Made by a program: the position numbers and the translations under genes
Notes under the pieces: generated by a model
What the model was told of the DNA's origin: nothing
Databases searched by the model: none
Seen by the model: the letters and a program-made list of their open reading frames with translations, nothing else
DNA from: Mytilus edulis
Taxonomy: Eukaryota; Mollusca; Bivalvia; Mytilida; Mytilidae
Direction: 5' to 3'
NCBI RefSeq assembly: GCF_963676685.1
Contig: NC_092349.1
Coordinates: 37,182,293 to 37,246,292 of the forward strand
Length of the DNA stretch: 64,000 nt
Shown: positions 1 through 10,295 of the stretch, one piece after another
Numbering within the stretch: position 1 is the first letter of the stretch
Layout: each line of letters begins with the position of its first letter

Positions 1-1130
1 TTGTGTAAATGTTGTGTGCTATAGCTATAATTAATTTTTGTTTTTTTGCAAAGTGGCTAGGCACAATGTCACTTTTAATTTTGTATTCATAAATACATTT
101 TATATTCTGTAAGTAACAATATATTTTATGACAATAAATTAATATCAGTGATAAATTAAAAAAATATTCTTCATTAGAATTGCTGTTGATGAAAAACTTA
201 AAAAAAACAATTTTAAAATACATTATAAGGGGAGATAACTGTTGTTGACTCACTGCAGCCAGGTATCTGGTGTACGTAGTGGATGATTAATCAATGAAGT
301 CTCTTCCTTCATTGCATACAATACAGATATAGAACATAGTGTTGAAAAGGCAACATCACACAGAAATCCTAAAACACATAAAATATATGATAAATAAAAA
401 AAAATATGGTATTATATGTCAGATAATGTTATATTTAATAAAGAGAAAACCTGGTCTGAAAGAAAATCTACCAATTACCACTCATATATCGATTTACTTC
501 AGGATGTCTTACGATAACTACAGTTTGATTCAACATCTTGTAAATAGACTGTGGGAAATGTTATTTAAGGATATGTAACTGTCTAATTTAAAATGTTCTT
601 TTTATAACCATGATAGCCATGTTTATTTGCTGAAAATGTGGACAACACACATGGTAATATTTTCTCATGTTGAAATGAATAAATGCATATAAACATTAAT
701 CTTTAAAATGATGTTCTGTCTAATCTAGTGAAACTTCTGTTTTCCCAAGATAACTCTTGATGTATCTTTTTTTTCTAACTAAGCTAGTGTTCATAGCATT
801 ATTTATATTGCCCATTTGGTAGCCTGTACCAGTTTTTGATTGTTGTTGTTTAGCTTTGCACATTGTATATATCTTCTTTCTCAGGAGGAATCAGTTGATT
901 GAAGTTTTTGGTACTGTCCAGCTTTTTTTGTGACTGGACTAATTCAGTAACAGCCAGTTAAATTTAAGGGAATTCAAGATTTTGAAATTCAATAATATCT
1001 TTACATGAAAAAGGTCACATTTTTTCTTGGTAATTCCAGATTTTGTGTTTACTTCAGTGTGAATTCACAATAACCTCCCCCCTGGTTGTTGTGCTTACTT
1101 TAAATTCCAATATTAACTAGAATTATTTAC

Positions 1131-1195
1131 CTTCTTGTGACATCCACATCATGTTGTGCATTGTAAGACAGAGAATCAAAACAACAAATAACAAC
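1131..1195 (-). CDS. Exon 4 of polytopic membrane protein gene
   Basis: A 65-nt internal exon on the minus strand. The reverse complement shows a pyrimidine-rich acceptor ending TTTTCAG before 1195 and a GTAAAT donor after 1131. The previous exon ends with two bases of a codon (CT), and the first G here completes CTG. The reading frame is then open and strongly hydrophobic (LLFVVLILCLTMHNMMWMSQ), forming the sixth hydrophobic segment, residues about 161-181. The exon ends in phase 1 (GAA G). The longer open frame visible here in another phase (starting VVICCF) is less hydrophobic and does not match the upstream exon phase. The next exon is not securely identified. Possible terminal exons lie at about 631 and 453 downwards, each with a usable acceptor and an early stop, but nothing separates them. 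Confidence 0.68.
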
Positions 1196-1316
1196 CTGAA
1201 AATATACAAAAACTAACTTGTTAATCAACAGAAACTTACTTAACATTAAGGTATACATACATTTTGTTATAACTATTCTAAATATCACTATAACAATGTT
1301 AATCTTCAAATTTGCA

Positions 1317-1535
1317 GAAGCAAATTTTTTTTCTTCCCTTGTCAGGATTCAATTGTATGCTATTGAGATATTGAGATAACACCACCTGCACTGTGTTCAT
1401 TGCTGTAGATCAATTGCCAACCTAGAGGGAACTGGTCAATTGGTCTAGAGCAATGGACACAGTGCAGACTGATTTGTCTTGATTTCTCAACAACATGAGC
1501 TATAATCCTGGTGAGGGAAGAACAAAAATTTGCCT
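1317..1535. repeat. Foldback (inverted-repeat) element in intron or flank
   Basis: The left half (GAAGCAAATTTT...CTTCCC...CAGGATT) reappears as an imperfect reverse complement on the right (AATCCTG...GGGAAG...AAATTTGC). The central CTGCACTGTGTTCATTGCTG pairs with a copy near 1450-1470. The whole could fold into a long imperfect hairpin, as expected of a MITE-like foldback element. A stop-free minus frame (1360-1557) crosses it but only mirrors the repeat. Confidence 0.55.
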
Positions 1536-1710
1536 CCAAAAATTTGTGGGGAAGCAAATTTGCAGATTTATCATATATGTGCTAAAATTCAGAATATAAT
1601 ATGTGCTTCCAGCTGTGTATCAACTTCACTGGCTATTCAATGAATGAATCTGTCGTAGAGTTGTCCCCTGTTTAGAACAACACATGAAATAAGTTCTATA
1701 TATTAGACTA

Positions 1711-3232
1711 GAGGCTCTAAAGAGCCTGTGTCGCTCACCTTGGTATATGTGAATTAAACAAAGGAAGCAGACAGTTCATGACAAAATTGTGTTTAGGTGA
1801 TTGTGATGTGTTTGTACATCTTACTTTACTGAACATTCTGGCTGCTTACAATTATCTCTATCTATAATGAACTTGTCTAATAGGACAAATAAGTTCATTC
1901 AAATACTGAAGCGAGGGTGGGTATGCCGTATGTGTGGCTGTTCTTTTTTACTACTTGTTAGATAAAGCTCAAATATTCTCATAAATCTTCAGCTTGCATT
2001 GATGTTTTTGTTAAAAACCACTAGTAAAAATATTTTTAATTCACAAACCCAATATTTCCGATTTTTAATTTACATGTTTTCTCGTAAACTACCATCAAAA
2101 TCAAAATTGACATTTCGTAACGAAGGAGCTGCCATGTTGGCAAATGGTTGACTCGCTGAAAATAGAAAACAAAACAAAACCTATCTCAGAATTCCATTTT
2201 AATACAATATTATACAAACTTCGATGGTTCCAAAAAAGTTTATATTATTGTGACATTGACTAAATATTGTTTTTATACTGCAAATTAAATTAGTATATTG
2301 ATAGCTTTTAAAATCGTAACATAAAAATATCAAGCTTATTTTCACCCCTGATTGTAGAGAAAGTGTTCCATGATGAAATTGATATTGCACAAAATATAGC
2401 TGTGATACTATATTTAGGAAATAAACAAAACTAGTTGCAATATATTAATTCTTTTTATTATGCACCCGAATAAGAATAAAAGTTCTTTTGTCTTTGTTTT
2501 ATCAAAATTTCTAATACAATAAAATTGGCAAAGCGTTTGCAAAGTAGGTTTCAAATACATGTGGATTTACGTGGGAGGTATATTGTAACATCTATTATTA
2601 TGTATATCTCTGAGTCTGCGCTAAGTATAGATATATCGAGATTTTTCACACAGTGTTGTTTACAAGGCGAAAGAAGCATATCATATTAGAATTGACTATA
2701 AAGGTCAATAAATCCTAAAGGGGTAACTGACCATTTTGGTCATGTTGACTTATTTGTAAATCTGACTTTGATGAACATTATTGCTGTTTACACTTTAACT
2801 CCATCTATAATAATATTCAAGATAATAACCAAAAACAGTAAAATTTCCTTAAAATTACCAATTTTGAGGCAGCAACCCAACAATGGGTTGTCTGATTCAT
2901 CTAAAAATTTCAGGGCAGATATATCTTGACCTGATAAACAATTTTACCCCCATGTCAGATTTGCTCTTAATGCTTTGGTTTTTGAGTAATAAGCCAAAAA
3001 CTGCATTTTACCCCTATGATTTATTTTTAGCCATGGTAGCCATCTTGGTTGGTTGGCCAGGTCAAAAAACACAATTTTAAAACTAGATACATCAATGATG
3101 ATTGTGGCCAAGTTTGGATTAATTTAGCCCAGTAGTTTAAGAGGAGAAGATTTTTTGTAAGAGTTACAAAAACGGACGACGACGACGCCAAGTGATGAGA
3201 AAAGCTCACTTGGCCTTTTAGGCCAGGTGAGC
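1711..3232. mobile_element. Hairpin-ended dispersed mollusc repeat, copy 1
   Basis: The 5' edge has a short palindrome (GGCTCT-AA-AGAGCC) followed by GCTCACCTTGG. The 3' edge is a near-perfect hairpin, GCTCACTTGGCC (3204-3215), loop TTTTA, GGCCAGGTGAGC (3221-3232). A second copy at 48380-49492 shares both ends and the internal modules (ATTTTGGTCATG..., GCAGCAACCCAACAA..., TTTTACCCC..., GATGATTGT...AAGTTTGG). I recognise this family as very common in bivalve genomes. About 1850-2690 has no counterpart in the other copy and may be a later insertion. No coding capacity is seen. The superfamily is not settled: the terminal hairpins recall Helitrons, but no CTRR end is present. Confidence 0.7.
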
Positions 3233-3933
3233 TTATAAACAGCAAACATGTATGAATTAGATAAAATAATTCTTCTCATCATCTGAATGCAGTACACATA
3301 AACAGATTGAGTAAAACAATCATTATTTTTCTAGTGTAGTCATTCACTGTAAATCAGGGCAATTGTGTTAATCTATTTGTAGAATAATTATGTAAAGTTA
3401 TTTCATCATGTTTATTGTGAATCACTTTATCCTTCAACATTGACTGTGAAAAATGGCTGCCACTGTGTGCAATGTAGAGGCATGATTCAAGCAGTGCTCA
3501 TGCCAGCAAAGTTTTTAAAACACTTTTTATTTTTTTTTTATATCAATTCACTTCCTTCAAGTTTAATGGTTATTTAGAGAACTATCAGTACCACACTTAT
3601 GTACAACAAATTTTGTTTTTAAGTTTAATAAAGCTCAGATCAGGTGTCAATAATCTTTTGTCAGGTGACATTTAAATCATGTAGGTGCGTTCCCTACACA
3701 TATGTTATACCCACTGTCTCAAGACAAAGGACATATTTATCATATGTAGAAAAATGTGGATCATACTTGAAAGATTTAAAAGATGAATACAACATATAGA
3801 TATTGCAATTTTCTAATATTTTAAATTACTTAATAAACTGTCATCACAGAGATATGTCTCGATTTTTTGTAATCCCGATAATGCAAATGTTAAAACTAAA
3901 ATAGCAACACCTTAACATGTATGTTTTGCAAAT

Positions 3934-4070
3934 ATTCAAAGTCAATGAACCATAACTGAAGGTTCATGGTTAAATTATCTCCATGTGCATGATGTGTATA
4001 CTAAATACCAATTATGCACATGGTGATTTTTTAGCCATGAACCTTCAGTTATGGTTCATTGACTTTGAAT
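3934..4070. repeat. Long hairpin formed by an inverted repeat unit
   Basis: The arm starting ATTCAAAGTCAATGAACCAT at 3934 is repeated as its reverse complement ending at 4070. The first 37 or so bases are nearly exact, and the inner CCATGTGCAT / ATGCACATGG pairs too, leaving a loop of about 20 bases. The arm sequence resembles the CAAAGTC...GACCATAACTGAGG part of the tandem units at 4330-4780. One unit has probably been duplicated in inverted orientation. Confidence 0.75.
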
Positions 4071-4170
4071 AGTTACTTATCATAAGTGGTTTCCTTTAAA
4101 CAAACTAGTACATGTAAACTAAGTAAAATTGCAAAGTTATAAACCCTTACTGAGGGAGCAGAGTCAAATA

Positions 4171-4329
4171 CTGTGAACCAACTTATTTTCGCGAATATGT
4201 AAACCTTAGATCTTTCCTTATTAAACTTCATCAAGTAGATCCGAAAGTCGCGAAGTTAAATAGCCCTGAAGTGGCCAAGAAAGGGTAAAACGTGAAATAA
4301 AGTATCCGCGAAAATAAGTTGGTTTACAG
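4171..4329. mobile_element. MITE with 23-bp terminal inverted repeats
   Basis: The left end CTGTGAACCAACTTATTTTC is matched at the right end by the reverse complement, GAAAATAAGTTGGTTTACAG, with one mismatch (both extend to CGCG inside). The element interrupts a tandem repeat unit. The next unit reads GTCAAATAATCTTCA without a break (about 4492), whereas here GTCAAATA is followed by the element and then AAATCTTCA. This fits a TA target duplication with one later substitution. It is non-coding, with no transposase. The shape and TA target suggest a Tc1/mariner-like non-autonomous family. Confidence 0.75.
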
Positions 4330-4858
4330 AAATCTTCATGGAAATGAGATATGCCAATGCTAATACAACTGCATACCAAATATCAATGACCTACCACCAG
4401 TGATTCCCCATAAACCAACATAATCACAAACTGATATATGAAAACTAAGCAAAAGTTCTGAAGTCAATAGACCATGACTGAGAGGTAGGTGTCAAATAAT
4501 CTTCACAGAAATGAGATATGCCAATACTAATACAAATGCATACCAATTATCATTTACTTACCACTAGTGGTTCCCCATAAAGTTAAAACTGACTTAATCA
4601 TAAACTAATACATGAAAAATAAGCAAAATTTCAAAGTCAAAAGACCATAACTGAGGGGGCAAGGCCTAATAATCTGCATGGTAATGAGATGTGCCTATAT
4701 TAATACAACGGCATACCAAATATCTTTTACCTACCACTATTGGTTCACCATAAACTAGACCTAATCACGAACTAATTCATTGTTCATGCCGCCGTCGCCG
4801 CTGCCAGAAACTGCATACCTATGTCTGGCTTTTTGACTCCACCAAGCGAGACAAAAAC
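4330..4858. repeat. Diverged tandem repeat, about 170-bp unit
   Basis: Three recognisable units begin near 4328, 4496 and 4668. Each carries GAAATGAGATATGCC-like sequence, CTACCACTA..GGTTCCCCATAAA and CAAAGTC..AGACCATAACTGAG. The block ends in GCCGCCGTCGCCGCTGCC and a TTTTTGACTCCACCAAGCGAG segment that I recognise as the edge of a common mussel repeat. It lies in an intron of the minus-strand gene. Confidence 0.65.
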
Positions 4859-5041
4859 AGTAAAAAGTTTCACCTGTGTTACAATTACCTTACAAACTTT
4901 AAGCATTTTGACACAGTTGACAACAAAATTGCTTTAGTTTTGCTTCACTTATTTTCCTTACAGACCTAACTCCATTACAATAAATGTACAAAAATATCTC
5001 CCTTAATATGCTATTATCCTACTTATTCAAAACACACTTAC

Positions 5042-5133
5042 AGCATTTGACCTTTGGTACCTTCTAGATAAATGTCCCATGAAGCTGAAGCTGTCAGTGC
5101 ATAACACAAGGAAGAAAAACCTATCGTCAGGAT
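5042..5133 (-). CDS. Exon 3 of polytopic membrane protein gene
   Basis: A 92-nt internal exon. The reverse complement shows an ATTGTAG acceptor before 5133 and a GTAAGT donor after 5042. It starts in phase 0, following the AAG that closes exon 2, and encodes ILTIGFSSLCYALTASASWD plus ten more residues (155 from Met). It ends with CT, completed to CTG by exon 4. The first 21 residues form the fifth hydrophobic segment; a short acidic/polar loop (DIYLEGTKGQ) follows. Splice phases fit on both sides, the main support for this small exon. I do not recognise the family. Confidence 0.72.
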
Positions 5134-5419
5134 CTACAATAAAAGAAATAGAGATTAACTCATGTTAACAAAGACAAAATGAAAATTATCATGTTTATAT
5201 GTATACATCTATATATTTGTAGATGAAAGCCAAATTTCCAAAATAAATAAAAAAGTGAATATCACCATTTCAGGCTCAATAACTCCATGAACATGATGAA
5301 GAAGGGTTGTCAAATAAAATATTTGCCACTCAATGTTAAACAACCATTACTCAATCAGTCTGGTATAACATTTATTTATTTACAATCTCATTCCCTTTTC
5401 ACTAATGTGACCTACAGAG

Positions 5420-5720
5420 TTACTATTTACCAGGTTTGTAATAACATGAACAACACTACAGGTGGCACATGAGGAACAGGAGCACCTGAGATCCCTCAAA
5501 AGACCCAGTTTTTAGTGGGGTTTGTGTTGCTTAGTCTAAATTAGTTATCTATCTTGTGTTTTTAGTACTATTGTTTATAGATACATTTATAAGAAGATGT
5601 GGTATGAGTGCTAATAAGACAACTCACCATCTAAGTCACAATTTTTTGTCTGTTTGTTTTTTTGTTTTTTATGTTTTTTAGCCAATGGCTTTGTCAGTTT
5701 ATGGTACTTTTCGCCACTCT
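5420..5720 (+). repeat. Fragment of common mussel dispersed repeat (family R-G)
   Basis: The stretch holds recognisable blocks: AATGTGACCTACAGAGTTAC, GAGCACCTGAGATC, GGGGTTTGTGTTGCTTAGTC and GCCAATGGCTTTGTCAGTTT. Related blocks recur at 22540-22600, 26520-26620, 54170-54290 and 62550-62600. In reverse orientation they appear at 29630-29890, 35830-36060 and 52590-52800. A short open frame across it is repeat-derived. Confidence 0.6.
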
Positions 5721-5850
5721 TTTTATACAATGTATTCCAACAGGTATAACTTGAATTTATGTGAATGAGAATGTAAATAGAACTTTACAAGTAATGAACA
5801 GCCTTTTTTTTACCTGTACTTAGTTACAAGTAATCAACAGGCTTATTTAC

Positions 5851-6075
5851 CTTCCATACATTAGAATCATCTTCTTCCATCTTTTCAATCACTCTCTGAC
5901 TACAATGCATCACAAAGTTCAAGGCCAAAACAATCTCTGCTATCATAAGTGCTGGCTCTGTTACCCATAGTACTTTATCATAGAGCCATACTAAAGGGTA
6001 GGGTACCAGATTTATTGGAAGATATATCAATGTCAATACCAACAGACTTAGATTCAAGTATGGCAATATGTAACG
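5851..6075 (-). CDS. Exon 2 of polytopic membrane protein gene
   Basis: A 225-nt exon, exactly 75 codons, phase 0 at both ends. The reverse complement has a TTTTTCAG acceptor before 6075 and an AAG|GTAAAT donor after 5851. The peptide (residues 55-129) starts RYILPYLNLSLLVLTLIYLP, one long or two short hydrophobic spans, then PYPLVWLYDKVLWVTEP and a further span ALMIAEIVLALNFVMHCSQR. It closes with the charged loop VIEKMEEDDSNVWK. Hydrophobicity, clean splice sites and exact phase agreement with exons 1 and 3 make this a real exon. The protein is a multi-pass membrane protein whose family I cannot name from sequence alone. Confidence 0.78.
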
Positions 6076-6289
6076 CTGAAAAATAACATGAATAATAAAG
6101 CAAGGATGTGGCATAATATGGAATGTTTGAAAAATTTTGGGCCAACATCTGTAGTTTTGGTAAAACAAACTATGAACAATTTGAGTAAGTTTATAAGTAT
6201 ATTTTATTATATAGATTAGACCCACCGTTGGTTTTCCCGTTTGAATGGTTTTACACTAGTAATTTTGGGGCTCTTTATAGCTTGTTGTT

Positions 6290-6412
6290 CAGTGTGAGCC
6301 AAGGCTCTGTGTTGAAGGCCATACATTGACCTATAATGGTTTACTTTTTTTAAATTGTTATTTGGATGGAGAGTTGTCTCATTGGCACTCACACCACATC
6401 TTCCTTTATCTA
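6290..6412 (-). repeat. Fragment of dispersed repeat (family R-K), reverse orientation
   Basis: GGAGAGTTGTCTCATTGGCA followed by CACCACATCTTCC is the reverse complement of the edge seen at 34893-34925 (GAAGATGTGGTATGATTGCC...). It sits in an intron of the minus-strand gene. Confidence 0.6.
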
Positions 6413-7663
6413 ATTAATAAATGTACAAAATTGAAATCATTGAATGATTTTTCTTGAACTTGTGTTTTATCTTAGGGTCAGGACGAATTAATTTTTATTT
6501 TGTAAACATGGTACATTTGTTAATAGCCTTTTCCAGTAATATCTCACTGTCATGACTATAGTGAACTAATAATATAATATGTTTCATTCAAATATATATT
6601 TTTTGTATTTACTTTTTGACATAAAACAAAACAAAATGCAAAACATATGTTGTCCTATGAAATATTGCCCCCTCAACCCAACACAATATTTTATGACTAT
6701 AATAACTTAAATAATGATTTTTTTTTTATATACAGACAATATTTCATAGATTAAAAGTATGAACTGGGTGGTTATCCACATATATATATTGTACCATGTT
6801 TATATTGATATGATGGATTATTATGAAATTTTGTCGAGTTGTTTTTTATTTTGTTTACATCTGTCTTTAACTATTGAATGCTGTTTTTGCATTTATCAAG
6901 TTTGTTTCGGAAAGTTCCCGATTTTTTTTCAATTGCTAATTTATTTAATTTGCATGTCATTTCCACTTCATGTGTAACGACACTCATGTTGTTTACTGTG
7001 TTAGCTTATTTTTTGGAGTTTTCTCGCAAAGAATAAATTTGATTCTGAAAGTTCCATAACCTCTCATTGTTTTTTCTGGTTAGAGCTAAGCAGTTGTTTA
7101 TTTTCTCGTACTAATACAGAGCCGGTCATATAAAGACATTTGATTTCTTGTGTAGAGTGTAGTCACCTTTCAATGTATTAGACCCAAAAAATATAGGTCT
7201 GTTTCCTGTTGCCTGACAAACCTGGACTCAAACCCCAGACCCTGGTTTTTTTTTTAAATTCAGGGAAAAAAAAGGACTGCTCCCAGCACAAATGTGCTAC
7301 AACTAAGGTTTAAAAAATGTTGGCACTGGGAGAAGTCAATCATTAATAAAAGCTTCTTTATAGAGATTAACACACTTTTGGGTACAGGAACCAAACCAAA
7401 CATGACATTGAACCAACTGCAAATCTGACAGGGAGTGCAAAAACAAAAAACAAAAAATAATAATGAAAAAAAATAATCCCTACCTACCGACCTGGATTTA
7501 TTTGTCTTGGCAACAGGAAACAGGCATATATTTTTTTCTCTTTCTACATGTTCTATGCACAAGAGAGTATCTTTGAAACACAAGTTTTGAGAGAATTAGT
7601 GTGCTGTAGACATTTTTTGGGGCATAAGTATTAAGAGTTAATTTTAAATCTTCTGTATATATC

Positions 7664-8968
7664 AGGCCGTGTTCACACCAAACGCTGTGTACAGTAAACA
7701 TGTTTACAATTAGTTTAATGTAATGGACACTGGTTTCACATTAAATTTGTTCACATCTATACACCTTGTTTAATTACATGTACCTGTACATGTACATAAG
7801 ATTTGTTCACACTTGTAAACTATATGTCATTTAAATGTTCATTACGTAGAACCGAACGCAAAGTTTTCGGACAACTTTTCTAGCAGTAAGGGAACAACCA
7901 TTTGACTTCAAAAAGGGGGGATGGAAATATTTTGATCCCCAATTGGATAAAAATAATCTGATCATACAGATGATAAAAATAAATATTCTGAATCAAGAGT
8001 TTCCCCATACATTATAGTGTTAAATATTTTCAGATTTTTTTTTAAACGTTCGCAGATATCGCCACCCCCCCCCCCCCACCCCCCCCCCCACACCCATTTT
8101 GAAGTTAAGTGGTTGCTCCTTTATAAAATAAAATTGAGAATGGAAATGGGGAATGTCCTTTTGATGATTTGCATTAGTTTAAATAAACTAAAGATGTCTC
8201 GATTGCGCATTAGAAAATGTAGGTAGGCTGCAGCAGCGTGCTTACAGACGAATACAGAGATATTAGGGATCACTACATTTTTATCTTTTCTGTTTGTTTC
8301 AAATGGTATTTCTTCTCTAAGGAGTATTTGGCAAAGGGAGATAGTAATGATTTTTTTTTATTTTAAGTGTTATTTAACGAATCTGAGATACTAGACAAAC
8401 AATCATTTACCTCACACAATTTTTAGTCATGCATTTGTGAGTGAATCGTTGTTTGAGTAAAAACCAGTGGCGAATATTTCTATGTACGTCAAATTGATTC
8501 CTGAAGACCTTTTCAAATGAATAAGGCAGAAACTATTAAATTTTCGTAAAGGGGGGTAATAGATTTTTTCATGACAAATTTTGGTGATGCTGCTTTGAGT
8601 CTTGATCAGGGGTTAATAAAGTATGTTATTTAAAAAATATAAAATAAACATAATATACATTTTAGACAACAATTTTTGTAAAGAACTTTATTAATAATTG
8701 TTGAAATTATCAATTTTAATCAAAAAAAGTTTCCTCCTTAAATATAAACACGGTTAAAATAATGTCCTACATGTAAATGCCTAGTTTTGTGTACACTTAA
8801 CCTACACATGTACACAAGGCCTACATTGAGTATCGACTGTGTGTAGACAAATCATGATTTAAACTACATGTAAACATCGAGTTTTATCAATGGGAACACA
8901 ATTCTGTTTAGTTTACGTGAGAGTTACACTAACACAACACCGAATTTAGGTCAATGTGAACACAGCCT
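7664..8968. mobile_element. Putative non-autonomous element with GTGTTCACA ends
   Basis: The left end AGGCCGTGTTCACAC (7664) is the approximate inverse of the right end GTGAACACAGCCT (8956-8968). Both flanks inside are rich in TGTACATGTA/GTTCACA-type motifs that also look inversely related (7740-7860 against 8760-8950). The interior holds a poly-C tract and no coding sequence. No clear target duplication is visible, so the boundaries are tentative. Confidence 0.4.
8062..8095 (+). repeat. Poly-C / CCCCCA tract
   Basis: A run of cytosines broken only by single A residues, ending CACACCC. It is a simple low-complexity tract in the large first intron of the minus-strand gene. Confidence 0.9.
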
Positions 8969-9365
8969 CAGATGCTAAATATTTAATGCATTACAATCAC
9001 TACCAAGTTTGTTTTCAACTGATCCACTGTAAGCAGTCAGGGGTGCTACTTAAACAAGTGATTTCATTATCACCTATTACAGTGATTTGATAAATTCAGT
9101 TATCACCTATTTAAGTGATTTTTGGTGTTTCCTTTGATCTTCAAATGCTAATTTCATTGATTTTCCATATTTTTACAAACTTTTCTATAATTTTCCTACA
9201 TAGATCAATTATCCCTTTTTCTTTGGATATTAACTTCACCAGTGCGCTTGGGCAGTAAGTTAGTGCGCAAAAGCTTTTAAAAGAACCTTTGGGAATTGTT
9301 CTGTAATCAAGGATTTGTATAGTCCTTGCTGTAATCAAATATATAAATGCATACATTTTGCCAAC

Positions 9366-9600
9366 GTTAACAAATTCGTTAACAGGAAGTTAACGAATTT
9401 GTTAACTATTGACAATTCAATTAACTAAGCAAATTTTATGAGTTGTTTCTAAAGAAATTCGATTCTAATCTTATTTTAAGAATTTATCTTATGTTATATT
9501 CACAAAAACAATAGTTTTATATGCATATAGCATTGGTTCTATTGGTGCTAACAAATTTGTTAACGTTAACAATTCGTATACGTTAACAAATTTGTACCTT
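9366..9600. repeat. Cluster of GTTAAC palindromes
   Basis: GTTAACAAATTCGTTAAC is followed after a few bases by its inverse GTTAACGAATTTGTTAAC (about 9368-9405). A second pair with AACAAATTTGTTAAC lies near 9548-9595. It could form short hairpins, and is probably the degenerate ends of a small palindromic repeat. Confidence 0.55.
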
Positions 9601-9986
9601 TCCCGAACTGAGTTTGTCTTTGTGACGACAGAAAATCATCAAAAGGATCAAATTGGCTATCTCTAAAACTCGAGTGAACAAGTTAATTTCTGGGTCTAAG
9701 ATCTGTTAGATCATTCATGATACATTTGTATATAAGACATGTAGTTAGATGCTGAAAACTGTGACAGTGATCCGATTTTGAAAATCAATACATGTTTATG
9801 AAGAAATATCTGTATATGCATGATATGTATTGAAATTCTTTTTTATCTGACAATATTGTGTTGTTGAATTTATTGAATGATCTCATCAAGTTCTTGATCT
9901 TTGAAGATATATGAAAACTATGCAAGTATTCATTCAGTGATAATATTTTGTGTACACATGTTATGATGCAGGTAACCGGTTCTTAC

Positions 9987-10148
9987 CAAAAAGTTCGGAC
10001 CATACTGAGTTATCAATGCATACGCATAAAACAGGATTGACACGCGTAAAATAAGGTCAATTCCACAAAATGATCCGTAAACGGGTACCGTGACAACACA
10101 TATATATGGGAGAACATCCACTAAACATCCTAACAAAGGAAAACACAT
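9987..10148 (-). CDS. Exon 1 (start) of polytopic membrane protein gene
   Basis: A 162-nt exon, 54 codons, from an ATG at 10148-10146 to a GTAAGA donor after 9987. A longer frame opens upstream only with TTG, so the ATG is preferred. The peptide begins MCFPLLGCLVDVLPYICVVT and holds two hydrophobic segments (about residues 5-27 and 30-51), ending QYGPNFL. It joins exon 2 in phase 0. Together the four exons give 181 residues with about six hydrophobic segments and no cleavable-looking signal peptide distinct from the first span. The first intron is about 3.9 kb. The gene is oriented away from the retroelement that begins about 150 bp upstream, leaving a very short promoter space. The product is unidentified; the 3' part was not found. 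Confidence 0.72.
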
Positions 10149-10295
10149 ATTGTTGTCACTCAAATATTCAGCGCTCTTTACAACAATACACTTCCGGGAA
10201 AATTAAACATGTAATTTTAGAAACGAATTCGGAATTGCAAATACGGATCGTAGTATATGACTATTCCCGAAGTTCCTATTTTGTTATCCAGTTGC
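10149..10295 (-). promoter_or_regulatory. Putative 5' UTR / promoter of the minus-strand membrane gene
   Basis: The only unique sequence between the ATG at 10148 and the truncated retroelement starting near 10296. No clear TATA box is visible. Assignment rests on position alone. Confidence 0.25.

Noticed and set aside
454..640. Terminal exon of the minus-strand membrane gene
   Set aside because: Two alternative acceptors in phase (before about 631 and about 453) each give a short frame and stop. Neither can be preferred, so no exon was called.
5287..5472. A 61-codon plus-strand frame
   Set aside because: It coincides with repeat R-G blocks that recur elsewhere in the window with different frames.
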